This document shows positions 9,820-19,193 of a stretch of DNA of 64,000 bases, piece after piece; position 1 is the first letter of the stretch; each line of letters opens with the position of its first letter. The position numbers were made by a program, and so were the translations under genes. The stretch comes from Pyrenophora tritici-repentis. Its lineage: Eukaryota > Ascomycota > Dothideomycetes > Pleosporales > Pleosporaceae. The notes beneath the pieces were generated by a model. That model saw nothing but the letters and a program-made list of their open reading frames with translations. It did no database searches and was not told where the DNA came from. The stretch spans positions 1,178,001-1,242,000 of the forward strand of contig NC_089398.1 of NCBI RefSeq assembly GCF_003171515.1. Reading direction: 5' to 3'.

Positions 9820-12299
9820 AGATCCTGTCTGACATAAGAGGGTTCATGTCCGGACTGATTGATTAGTGGGAATGTCCGGACTGATTGATTAGTGGGAATG
9901 TCCGTTGAAAATGACTCAGCGACATTCGTGTCGCGCTCCTTCCATGTTACCAAACTTAGATCAATCGTAGATCGTATTTTGAACTAATAGTTTCCTAATA
10001 CAATTACTTTGTCAGCTCTAACAATTCGGAATCCGGACTAGTTGCCTCCTATCACGATTGTTCTGGTGAAATCTTATCGTTCGTATTTCGGTGTTGTCGA
10101 CAGCCAACAGCCAAGCAGGCGCCGAGATCGAGTCATAATTTTTTGATCTTGGGGGATTAGGTGAGAGCTACGAAGTAGACAGGAACGAGTGCATGAGTTG
10201 GTCGCTTGGCTACATGGTATACTACGCACTACATGGTATGCCCGTATGATGCAGGTGAATTGCAATGCAATGGATGCGGTAGTGAAGGAAGATGGTATGA
10301 GATAGGGCTAGCCCTGCACCATAATCTTTGAGAGGGGGTAGACTAGCCCACCGCAGTCTTTGGGATGGATGCAGGGTTCAAGATAGCGGTAAGTACCTCA
10401 GGCTCAAACTGGGTAAGCGACACCATACACAGACGGGTTACTGTATGTCAGGCTCACTCGTTCCTTTTTTGTTTCAGGAGGTAGAGCGGTACTAGACGAC
10501 GTCAGTTGAAGAGGTAAGTTTCGTAGTGCGTGTACTTGGTGCTGCACTACATGGTCCTTGGTCGGAATGGCAACTTTGTCGGAAACGGTGCGGAGAGAGG
10601 CAAAAATTGAGTTTGGGGATCGAAAAGCTGCTGAGGCATCTAGATCGGAACCATGGATCGCCGGTACCATGGGTGTTGATTTCTTCGGGCAAGTTGCCCC
10701 TGTAAATCCTCATTGTGGGGGGGGGTAAGCACATGTGCAGCTCCACGGTGCAGTGCTCATGCGATGGATATCTCCATCGGACAGTACATACAGTCAGCGT
10801 ATGCTGCGAGTGACGGTGCTGGAGGCCTGGGGCGCGATTCCAACGGGTGCTAGATAGGCGGCAGTTATTGCTTCGCGGGTCGCATGGGGCAGTGGTTTCA
10901 TGTGATTGAGATGCGGATCAGGATCATCCAGGGTAGTCTCATGGGCGCAGATCATGGACGGACCGAAGGCTCTAGAACCGTTGATTCGAGGCAGCATCGT
11001 TTTGCGCGATACCATAGGTCCGAATTCTGGTGCCTGAAACGGTGACGAGTCGACAATAAAGGGGATGTGACAATTGACTACAAAGAAGGCGGTGATTGAA
11101 TTACGCACGCGGTGGGTATTGCCGTTATTCAAACCCACGTTCGTGCGCATTCGGTCCATTGGGTGGAAGGCGGCGGAGGTTGGGATTACGGATAGGCAGG
11201 AGTAATTACGAGCCCGTGTTTGTGGGTTGGCTGCCAGATAGCACCGGCAAGTCATAATTGCCGCTCCCGGAGAAGACGCCGTCTCGTGGGTGGTAGAGGT
11301 GGAACGAAACCGTCGGCATTTCACCACGACCCTGTGCTGCAGACGAGGCAGCAGCAAAATGGTCTCGTGTGACGCATGGGTTCTTCGCTGCAATAAAAGG
11401 CGGGAGGCTACGGCAAAGCTTCCATGCCCACGAACAAAGGAACTTTACCCCAGGTTGCGCAAATCTTCCGGTAAAAGGCCGCACTAGAGAAGGTGAGATT
11501 AATTAGCAGTCGTGTGGGGATATGAGGTGTGGTTGGTGGTGTATCTAGCCATGGGAGAGAATAGATTGCAATTATGGGGTGCAGATGCTTCGAGAAGGTC
11601 AGGAAGGAACGGCGGCAGGGACTTCATCTACACAATCATGCCTGTAGTATACGAGCAAATTGATCGCAATTATGCCCTGAGGGAGCGTGACTTTGAGCTG
11701 GACCGAAGGGGGCGAGGACGCAGCGCTTGGCTGAGGGCGGATTGGGTTTGGCTGACGGCATCTTACGACATGCTACATTGAACTTGTTTCGTGTCGCCAC
11801 TGAGGTGCAGCGAGTGATACAGGTGGGTCAGTAAGAGGAGAGCTAATTCCAGCTCGTGCTACGCCTAGAGTAAGCTTCGTGACGACTCAGGAGTTTCTGG
11901 CCAGTCTTGGCGGCCGATAGGTAGGGACGGTGAGGATGCTATGTAGAAGAAGATAATTTTTCACTGCCATTGTGTATCAAAACGACGCTGGTGAGGAATG
12001 ACAGGCGAGACAGGGTGGGCTGCACGGTAAGAAGCGTTGCAGCGCACCCTTTCCCTCCCCTGACTTGGGTAGTGAAACTGTGGGCGGCCCGCGGCTGAGT
12101 GCCTAGCGTACGAGGGTGTCGGACCTGCACTCAATTTAGCGCCTCCCCCATGCAGCCTAGCTTACCAGGGCTGTGAGTGCCCTTGGCAGCTGCCTATTAA
12201 AGGGTCCGAAATGCCACTCTGTCCTCTTCAGCACAGCCCCGGGCCATAGTAATAATCACGCACTATGCCCACCCCTCCCCACTATCTTTTGACTTCACC
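9820..12299. other. 2.5-kb gene-poor region upstream of hacA
   Basis: No gene can be supported. A 199-codon minus frame (11393-10794) and several shorter ones have no recognisable motif. A G-run sits near 10717-10726. The last few hundred bases should hold the hacA promoter and leader; a TATTAAAG element at about 12193 lies roughly 100 nt before the start codon. Confidence 0.45.
9847..9898. repeat. Perfect tandem duplication, 2 x 26 bp
   Basis: Bases 9847-9872 are repeated exactly at 9873-9898 (unit begins TGTCCGGACTG). The repeat lies just after the receptor stop codon, in its likely 3' UTR. Perfect identity suggests a recent slippage event. Confidence 0.9.
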
Positions 12300-13595
12300 A
12301 TGGCAGAACAACACACCTTCGACTCTACCCTATTTTCTCAAACAATCACCAACCCAGCAATGATCTCGACACCCCTGCCCCCACCACAGCAAGAAGCCAT
12401 GATGCCCACCACCATCAAGCTGGAGATGATCGAGGGCTATGACAACTCCCCTTCACCCGCACAACACTCATCCAGCTCGTCAGAGCCCTCACACACCCCG
12501 GCGCCCGAGAGCCAAAGTGGCTCAAAACCAGTCAAAAAGCGCAAGTCGTGGGGCCAAGTCCTCCCTGAACCAAAGACTAGCCTACCCCCACGCAAGCGTG
12601 CCAAGACCGAGGACGAGAAGGAGCAACGGCGCATCGAACGTGTGAAGCGCAACCGCCTCGCCGCCCACAACTCACGGGAACGCAAGCGACAAGAGTACGA
12701 AGTGCTCCAGACGGAGAAGGATGAGCTCGAAGCCAGTATGCAGGCCTACAAACAAAAGATGGCGCAGATGGAAGCCGAGCTCAACTTCTACCGCTCAAAG
12801 TATCCTGGCGAGACCCCTCAGCCAGTCTTTGACCTCTCCACACCACCCACGGAACCTTTAGACACCATCTGCCCAGCCCAGATCCCAACCTCCTTCCCCA
12901 GCCCCGAATCTATGGACTCGATGGACTCACCCCGTGACTCCTCTTGCCAACCAGAGACGCCTAATTCAAGCTTTGAGTTTACTTCCGAATTCGACTCGAC
13001 ACAATACTCTGCCGCGGTATTGTGCGACCTGCAGTGTCAGTCGAATTCGGGGACCTCACTACCGGCGATCTTTGCCTACCTTTCGCTCTTCAACCTTACG
13101 ATCCAGTCGACGAGAAGCCCGCCATGGAAGACCTCTTCGACTTCGACCAAGCCTCAAAGCGTTGTTCAACAACCACTTCTCCAGTGGAGCCCGCTTTTAC
13201 TATGGTGGACCCTTCTTCAGTCGATATCTTCAACTCAAACTTGTATGAACAAAGCTTTCATTCAAACTCTTACGGGCTTCTGGACAGCTTTGATGCAAAG
13301 TTCAACGACTTGCAGAGTGCCTCTGGCGCAACTTCGGTTAGCGACGAGGCCCTCGCAGCGGGACAATTTTAGCATCGAGGCCGTCTTGAGACTCAGTGAG
13401 GGGTTGAAGGATCAAGCTGAGTCAGTCAAGGGCGACTGTGGATCACGACTGACGAGGTCTTCCAAGTCTAGACAACTGGGTGGGCGTAAGAACGGATCTT
13501 TGAGGTTAGACAGGGTACTAGGATGGGAAAACTGGCATGTGGGCTCACAACCCGGAGTAGGACGGAGTCTTGAGCGTGTATCGTGTATTATGTAG
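12300..13595 (+). CDS. hacA: Unfolded-protein-response bZIP transcription factor HacA/Hac1
   Basis: The N-terminal part carries KKRKSWGQVLPEPKTSLPPRKRAKTEDEKEQRR split around the conserved KSWGQ.LP.PKT block, followed by basic region NRLAAHNSRERKR and a leucine-zipper-type coiled coil to YRSKYPGETP. This is the signature of HacA, the nuclear activator of ER chaperone genes. Two products are readable. Unspliced, the frame stays open to 13595 (431 aa). Removing exactly 20 nt (13015-13034) at Ire1-type loops shifts the frame so that ...QYSA continues into VSVEFGDLTTGDLCLPF and stops at 13372 (350 aa), giving a typical acidic activator tail ending ALAAGQF. Family knowledge: Ire1 and tRNA ligase do this splicing in ER stress. 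Start: the first ATG. Confidence 0.92.
   Translation: MAEQHTFDSTLFSQTITNPAMISTPLPPPQQEAMMPTTIKLEMIEGYDNSPSPAQHSSSSSEPSHTPAPESQSGSKPVKKRKSWGQVLPEPKTSLPPRKRAKTEDEKEQRRIERVKRNRLAAHNSRERKRQEYEVLQTEKDELEASMQAYKQKMAQMEAELNFYRSKYPGETPQPVFDLSTPPTEPLDTICPAQIPTSFPSPESMDSMDSPRDSSCQPETPNSSFEFTSEFDSTQYSAAVLCDLQCQSNSGTSLPAIFAYLSLFNLTIQSTRSPPWKTSSTSTKPQSVVQQPLLQWSPLLLWWTLLQSISSTQTCMNKAFIQTLTGFWTALMQSSTTCRVPLAQLRLATRPSQRDNFSIEAVLRLSEGLKDQAESVKGDCGSRLTRSSKSRQLGGRKNGSLRLDRVLGWENWHVGSQPGVGRSLERVSCIM
13001..13043 (+). promoter_or_regulatory. hacA: hacA Ire1 splice-site twin stem-loops and 20-nt unconventional intron
   Basis: The 5' loop is closed by a perfect 7-bp stem (ACAATAC 13001-13007 with GTATTGT 13017-13023), and its loop holds CCG|CGGT, matching the Ire1 pattern CNG|CNGN, with the cut before 13015. 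The 3' loop is closed by CGAC (13025-13028) and GTCG (13040-13043) and holds CTGCAG|TGTCA, cut after 13034. The excised 20 nt are not GT-AG. A 17-nt excision using CTG|CAGT would give the same frame shift; 20 nt is preferred because it is the length known for other filamentous fungi. Confidence 0.85.
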
Positions 13596-14651
13596 TAACA
13601 GATTTTCTTCAGATTGCGGTATAACTTCCTGGATATCACTTCCTGGATAGGACAAATGGCATGCAAGATACACCAAGGGCTGGTGCCATTGTCTAGCCAA
13701 AATACCACGATTTTTATTGTTCATTCATGCGACCTCTCTTCAGCTATCGTGAACCTTTGATTCTCTTTGTTTCTCTCTATTTGTCTCCCCTGTTTGCCTT
13801 CCGGTGTGGGTGTATGTGCGTCTTTTTTTTTTGTTGAGCTGGTTCGCGCCCGGCCCATCGTCACTCATTCTCCACGGTTCTCCCCTCTTCTAACGCTAAG
13901 GGAACCTAATCCTCCACTTTTCCACGTCTCCGCCCTACCTACCTTGGGGGCGAGACCGCCTTGCAGATGCAGGCTGATGCCGCATAACACCTCCACCGTC
14001 ATTTAGCCCCAACTAACAAACTCACGATCCGTCTCTTTTGTCTGTCGCAGATGGGGTCTAATGGGTGGGATCAGCAACCCCCCCTTACCAGCTGCTATGA
14101 CGAGGTTTTTTGGAAAGCCAACTTTGTTTTTTGGGTTTGCAAACGTGTGTGTGCCCCGTGTAGTGTACGTATCTATTGTGTGTGCGGTGAGAGAAGCATG
14201 GATGTTGTACTCGCTTACCCACTCACTACACATGCCAACGCCCACACCCATGCCCACGTCAAACCCACACTTCCGGGCTCCGAACGAGGGGGACGCTGAT
14301 GTGCGAGGGGGTGGGAAAGAAGGCGAACACGACATGAGATCTACACCGCTCTCTCTTCTCCTCGCTCTTCCGCCCCACACGACGGAGATCTAGAGCAGGG
14401 ACAAGACACTTGGAAGGGGCATTTGTCGATGCGGATTTTACATTTTTGCTATATTCATTCCGTTATCTGTGGGGGGCTAGGCTAGGCTCGACTGGACTCG
14501 CATGCACGCTGGTCGGCCGATGTCACTCGGTGGCCGCGATGGATTATCACTCCCTTGCTTGTTGTTCTGTAGCCTGCACATCCAACGGCCTAATGCTGTA
14601 TTCGCTGTCCATCCCTTTCGCTATTTCTCTCTCTGGCTGGTAGGGGCGAGT
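13596..14651. other. Intergenic region between hacA and a small minus-strand gene
   Basis: About 1.05 kb between convergent genes, expected to hold both 3' UTRs. It has pyrimidine-rich tracts (a T-run at 13825) and short chance frames. I see no gene. Confidence 0.45.
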
Positions 14652-15061
14652 TTACTTGGTAACCTGGTCGACAGGCGCGGGCTTATTCGAGTCGGATGCT
14701 GGCGCACCTTGGCCGGTATGGCCTTTCTTCGGCATGTCACCACCGCCTGAAGCATTCATGCCTTCGATTCCTGGATGTCTCCGTCAGCTTGATATTTCTT
14801 TTGTTTTCTGGTAACTGTCTTTTCTTTTTGGTGTGTCTGGGGTAATGGTGGGGTGGGGTGTTGACGTACCTTCGCCCTTCTCGATCTCGGGCATGGGAGC
14901 GACGTTGTTTTTCGCGTGCTGCAGGGTGGCCTATGGTCATGTTAGGGGGAAAGTAAAGAGAAGGTTGTTTGAAGGTGACATACGTCACCAGAGTTGCCGT
15001 GGATGATGTCCTGACCCTCAATGGGGCCGTTGTCAGAGGATCCGTCTCCGTTGCGAGGCAT
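14652..15061 (-). CDS. Small hydrophilic protein, 85 aa, unknown function
   Basis: Three exons, 15061-14984, 14930-14870 and 14770-14652, join in phase to 85 residues over introns of 53 and 99 nt with GT-AG ends. The protein begins MPRNGDGSSDNGPIEGQD, continues IIHGNSGDATLQHAKNNVAPM and PEIEKGEGIEGMNASGGG, and ends VDQVTK. It is very polar, Gly/Asp-rich, without Cys, signal peptide or membrane segment, like small stress- or conidiation-associated proteins, but I cannot name a family. Each exon is too short to be conspicuous on its own; the case rests on matching phases, good splice sites and even composition. Confidence 0.7.
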
Positions 15062-15735
15062 GATGGTTGAGTAAGGGTATTGGGATTTGTGAGAGGTGTA
15101 TATGAAGTTTGTATGCTGAAGAGCGAGGAAGAGTGTGTTGATGAAAGAGGGGTTCCTGTGGGTTATGGCATTGTTATAATCGCGATGACATGATGGCGCA
15201 CATTATTTGTGATGTCATGGTGGAGATGGAAAAGGTTGTTTCCCGACCCACAGGTTTGTTGCGTCATGTATCATCAACACCACACCCTTTCCGATGAGAT
15301 CTTCACTACTCGAGTAAATTCTTGGAAAGAGTTGGAAGAGTTTGGTGAACACACGCAGGCGTTTGCTTTGCGCATCGGGTCTCATGATCATCAAGTTCAT
15401 AAGGCGATAGTTGAACAGGATACCCCGCATCCAGGCTCAGTGTGTTGACACAACGATTTCCAGGTAGTTGTCAGAGCGCATAGCCATATAGTCGTACATT
15501 TTTATGCAACATACTTTCTTGTCACTTTATCCACCGTCATCTATCCTCTTGTTGACACCGACATTTCCCGACAGGGTCATCATCGTATTCCATGGTACGC
15601 TCAGCCTAGACGGGATCAGCGACCCACGCCCAGCCACCGCAAATAAACAATGAACGAACGACGATTAAACACAACTTTTACTTGAAAATTACACACCCGC
15701 GAGGCTGCTCAAGCTCGCTCAAGACATTGTCGGGA
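15062..15735. other. Divergent intergenic region
   Basis: The region lies between the start of the 85-aa gene and the PAQR gene and is probably a shared promoter. Short frames only; no repeat seen. Confidence 0.5.
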
Positions 15736-16765
15736 ATGGCTCGTGGCGCAAGCAACCGTACCGATCGTCGCACCGACACCAAAACCTCGACACCCCCTGA
15801 GATGTCGTACAAGCTCCTAACCCGCGACCAAGTACCGGCATGGTACGCGCAAAACCCTTACATCATTACCGGATTTCGACCCGTAACAAAATCGATACCA
15901 CTGTGCCTCCGCAGCCTAGCGTACCCCCACAACGAGACTGTCAACATATACACGCACCTGATCCCAGCAATCACCGCGCTGCTCTGCAGCTACTCCTTTG
16001 GGAAGTACTTCAATTCGCAATTCCCGCACGCGTCCTGGACAGATGAACTAGTCTTTCGAATCTACCTCACCGTCTGTGTGATATGCTTTGGTACTTCAGC
16101 GGCATATCACACGCTACTGTGTCATTCGCAAGCCTATGAGAGTCTGTGCGTTCGCCTGGACTTTGTGGCTATCGTGATGCAGATTGTAGGCTCTTTCGTA
16201 CCGGGCCTGTATTTTGGGTTTTACTGCGAACCGCATCTTCAGAAGCTGTATTGGACTATGGTACGTTCAGGGGAAATAGAGGGGTGGTGTGGGCGCTGAT
16301 TGTTCTTTTAGATCATCACTCTTGGAGCACTGACCGTGACTGCCGTGATCCATCCGAGCCTCCAGGGTTCAAAGTGGAGGACTCTGCGCTTGTCGACCTT
16401 CATTGCCACTGGCTTCTCAGCTTTTGCGCCGATTATTCATGGCGCTACCATCTTCACTTATAGTCAGATGGATCAGCAGAGTGGTCTACGTTATTATTAT
16501 CTCGAGGGTGTTCTTGTACTTGCTGGTGTGGCATTTTATGCGGTATGGCTGTTAAGATCGCGGTTACTCTTTCTACATGTAGAAACACTGTTGCTAACAA
16601 GCCTGACAGATGCATTTCCCGGAATGTTCAAAGCCCAAGAAATACGACATCTTGGGTTCCTCGCACCAGATCTTTCATGTCTTCATCGTTTTGAGCGCGC
16701 TGGCTCACTTTTACGGTCTCATGACTGCTTTTAAGTGGAACTATGAGAATCAGCGCTGTACTTAG
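15736..16765 (+). CDS. PAQR / hemolysin-III family membrane protein (Izh-like)
   Basis: Three exons, 15736-16260, 16312-16542 and 16610-16765 (introns 51 and 67 nt), give 303 residues. The start is the ATG at 15736; no earlier in-frame ATG exists. Family hallmarks: YIITGFRP near residue 45, [29 protein letters not shown] with the first zinc-site His, [17 protein letters not shown] with the conserved Asp, and [19 protein letters not shown] with the HxxxH pair in the last helix. About seven transmembrane segments are visible. PAQR proteins include adiponectin receptors and yeast Izh proteins, zinc-dependent enzymes or receptors linked to ceramide, sterol and zinc balance. All metal-ligand positions that I can see are kept. 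The family is sure; the subfamily is not. Confidence 0.9.
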
Positions 16766-16830
16766 GCGTGAGAGCTTGATGGGGTCCTTGGATGAAGTCG
16801 CGAAGGTGTTGATATTATCTTTTAGATACA

Positions 16831-16874
16831 ATGTGTAATGTGTAATGTGTAATGTGTAATGTGTAATGTGTAAT
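16831..16874. repeat. Heptanucleotide microsatellite (ATGTGTA), about 6 copies
   Basis: A perfect 7-nt tandem repeat covers 44 bases just downstream of the PAQR gene. It does not match a telomere unit of filamentous fungi (TTAGGG). Confidence 0.95.
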
Positions 16875-17952
16875 CCGGTTAATAGCAAAAGAGAAAACTA
16901 GATATCAAAGATTAAAAACCACAAAGGAAAAGCACTCAGTTTGTCACACCTAGACTTTCGCGACACCCGGAAATCCTTGACATATGTACTAAATACGCAG
17001 ACGGGTTGAATACTTATAGAGGCCTCACAATCTATTATCACACGGTCAAACATGGAAGCCCTGACTAGCCAAACCCCCGCGAAAAAAAGAATTGGACACA
17101 GGAAGACTCGAACTCCCATCTCCCGTACTAGTATATCCACAGAAACTAAGCGTTGCTACTTCAGTTCTATCCAAGTTTTCACACTACGTGTCTGGGGGCA
17201 TTCCGATGCAGAAAGCCACGAGACTGTGGTGTGAATCCTTGGGCCGGAAGAGAGGGCGACGCTTAAAGCGGGATAATATCGCACGAGCGCCTTGACCGGG
17301 CCATGTGTCCTGTGCTGTGTTGTTTGATAGTAGTTTAAATTGGAGGATGGTATTTGAGTGAAGATACAGGTAGTAGGTGGGGTAAGGGTAGATGTGTGGT
17401 TGCACGCACGAGTTGGGGGTTTGGGTCGCGTAGGGGAGTGTACCACGGTTCGTGAGAGGGGGCCGGGACTGTACATATATACGCGCGTTACACGTGGGAA
17501 AGACGCGAAAAAAGCGATAGAGAGAAATTTTAAGATAGAATACTATCGAGAAGTTGTGCAAATATCAAGGGATGTAGACGTCTAGGCATGTCAGGATGGG
17601 ACACTTTTGTGTCTTGATTATCGTTGCATCTTCTGGCTCCATAATAGTAGATATACTGCGCAGCTTTTGGTATATCAATTGAGACACCAACGTCAAAACC
17701 TAGTCTATTAGTACGTTTATTGCAAGAGTTGATAGGTAGTTTCAGCTTTCCTTGCAAGTATACTAAGGTATACTCAACACATCAGATCACAGAGCATGGC
17801 TGACGAAAATTAACATTGTGTTTAAGCTAAGCTACACGCTCTCTCACTTTCACCATCCGCACTTACTTACGCAAAGTGCCCGCAACCTCTCTCAAAGCCC
17901 ACAGTCATACATTCTTACTAACTGTTCATTTAACCATCAAGGAAAAGAAATA
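16875..17952. other. A/T-rich intergenic region
   Basis: No protein-coding gene is supported. Apart from the tRNA-like sequence near 17.1 kb, only chance frames are seen. Confidence 0.45.
17093..17172 (-). pseudogene. Degenerate tRNA-like sequence
   Basis: On the minus strand a good T-arm (GGGAG, loop TTCGAGT, CTTCC) is followed by TGTGTCC plus a discriminator A and, five bases on, a seven-T run that would end Pol III transcription. A 5' segment GGATAGA pairs with TGTGTCC at six of seven positions. The middle part does not form a normal D-arm or anticodon arm, so I read this as a decayed or rearranged tRNA gene. Confidence 0.3.
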
Positions 17953-18089
17953 GGGCCCGTAGTCTAGTGGTAAGGTACCTGCACACTATCTCCACCTCCC
18001 ACTCTATCTCAGGTGTTCAGTGTTCCCCGCCTACAAGACGGGAGGTGGAAGTGAAGCGGGAGATGCAAGTTTGATTCTTGCCAGGCCTA
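17953..18089 (+). pseudogene. tRNA-like sequence with large hairpin insertion
   Basis: The 5' end GGGCCCG pairs with CAGGCCT at the 3' end (one mismatch, one wobble). A perfect A-box TAGTCTAGTGG (17959 on) follows, and a clean T-arm (GCAAG, loop TTTGATT, CTTGC) lies before the 3' end, with a T-run at about 18097. Between them is a 9-bp perfect inverted repeat, 17992-18000 with 18040-18048. A CCTGC/GCGGG anticodon-type stem can enclose it, but the loop lacks the usual T33, and the B-box deviates from consensus. The identity cannot be read, and this may be a pseudogene. Confidence 0.35.
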
Positions 18090-18728
18090 GAAATCCTTTT
18101 TTTGTCCAGATTTCGCATGAAGATAGGATGAATAATGTCAGCCATGGCCCTCAGGTATTCTGCCCGAGGCGCGATCCATCTCACCTTTCCCTCACTCCCG
18201 CGCTAGTCCTATAGAGGTTTAGCGCGTGACCTCATGTCTATATAGATCTTTCCTCCGTAGCACCTAATACATCACGATTCTCCCCCTTTCCAGTGCTACT
18301 GACAAATAGAAATAGAAATACGGTGAGAGAGAAAGAGAAATAGAAGTGGGTTAAGGTTTCCTCGTAGACTGTACTTAGTGTTAACTTAGTGCGATGACGT
18401 CGAATGTGGCTGTAAATTGCCTACCTACCTACTTGCCTCTGTATATCTTTTTTTTCGCTATAAAAAATATACTTGTAAATCTATTAGCCTAACATATTCT
18501 ACTTCCTTATACTCCCATCGTCATTCTTCCCCTGCGTATCTGTTTTCGCAAAGTCCGCATCGCTTCTACCCGCAGCAGACCCACCCGTACCAACCCAGCC
18601 ATGCTGCCCACACAAAAATTCCTCCCACCCTGCACCCTGCACCTGAATTCATTCGCAGATTGATAGGAATATTGCCGGCATGACTAAATACGTCTAAACG
18701 CGAGAATTAGTCATCAAAATCACATAAT
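18090..18728. other. Intergenic region between tRNA-like sequences
   Basis: A/T- and GA-rich sequence with a purine tract near 18305-18345. No gene seen. Confidence 0.45.
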
Positions 18729-18890
18729 GGTGAGATGGCCGAGTTGGTTATGGCGCCAGGTTAAGGTTTCTTAACACAATTTCCTGGTCACGAAAGTGGC
18801 GTGGGTGTAAGTCTGACCTTATATGATAAGTGTTGAGTTAGCTTGTTTACTAATAACTATATGCATTGCAGTCGAGTCCCACTCTCATCA
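18729..18890 (+). tRNA. tRNA-Leu gene with a 65-nt GT-AG insertion in the T-loop
   Basis: GGTGAGA (18729-18735) pairs with TCTCATC (18883-18889), followed by discriminator A. The D-arm GCCGAGTTGG...TGGC, anticodon stem CCAGG/CCTGG with a short intron in the anticodon arm, and variable arm CAC-GAAA-GTG mark a class II tRNA. The anticodon reads AAG or TAA depending on stem register; both are Leu. T-stem GTGGG/CCCAC is intact, but its loop T|TCGAGT is split after T54 by bases 18807-18871. That insert begins GTAAGT, has TACTAATAAC as a branch site and ends TTGCAG: a complete spliceosomal intron signature. It also splits the internal B-box promoter. Removing it restores a perfect T-arm. Confidence 0.75.
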
Positions 18891-19193
18891 GCACTTGTTT
18901 TCGTCCGGCTGCAGTTGGATATCCCAGGTTCTTTTTTTTGCATCTTTTTTTAAGATACTAGAGACAATAGTATAAAGGTAGGTAGCATTTGAATTTTTTA
19001 TCACAGTGTTATGAGAGCTTTTGCTTAGTTGTGAGATAGGTACAAGAGAGGCATGTTATTCTTATTTTGACACATAAGCGCTGCTACTCTGTCGCTGCAT
19101 TGCAGTGGGAAAGATTAACTAATATTCATGCTAAATTGTGCTGCATCACTGAAGTTAACACTCGGTCCTCTTACTCTAGCATATGTTAATCTA
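18891..19193. other. Intergenic region
   Basis: A/T-rich, with T-runs downstream of the tRNA; no gene seen. The 3' UTR of HSM3 is expected at its right end. Confidence 0.45.

Noticed and set aside
10794..11393. 199-codon minus-strand frame upstream of hacA
   Set aside because: No recognisable motif, no supporting splice structure, and unusual composition; a frame of this length can occur by chance in balanced-GC sequence. Kept only as a remark on the gap.
12300..13595. Unspliced HacA end as the normal functional C-terminus
   Set aside because: The second frame after the 20-nt intron is protein-like and ends cleanly at 13372, whereas the unspliced extension is low-complexity Ser/Thr; the spliced form is taken as the active factor.
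16831..16874. ATGTGTA repeat as an interstitial telomere
   Set aside because: The 7-nt unit does not match TTAGGG or its variants; it is an ordinary microsatellite.
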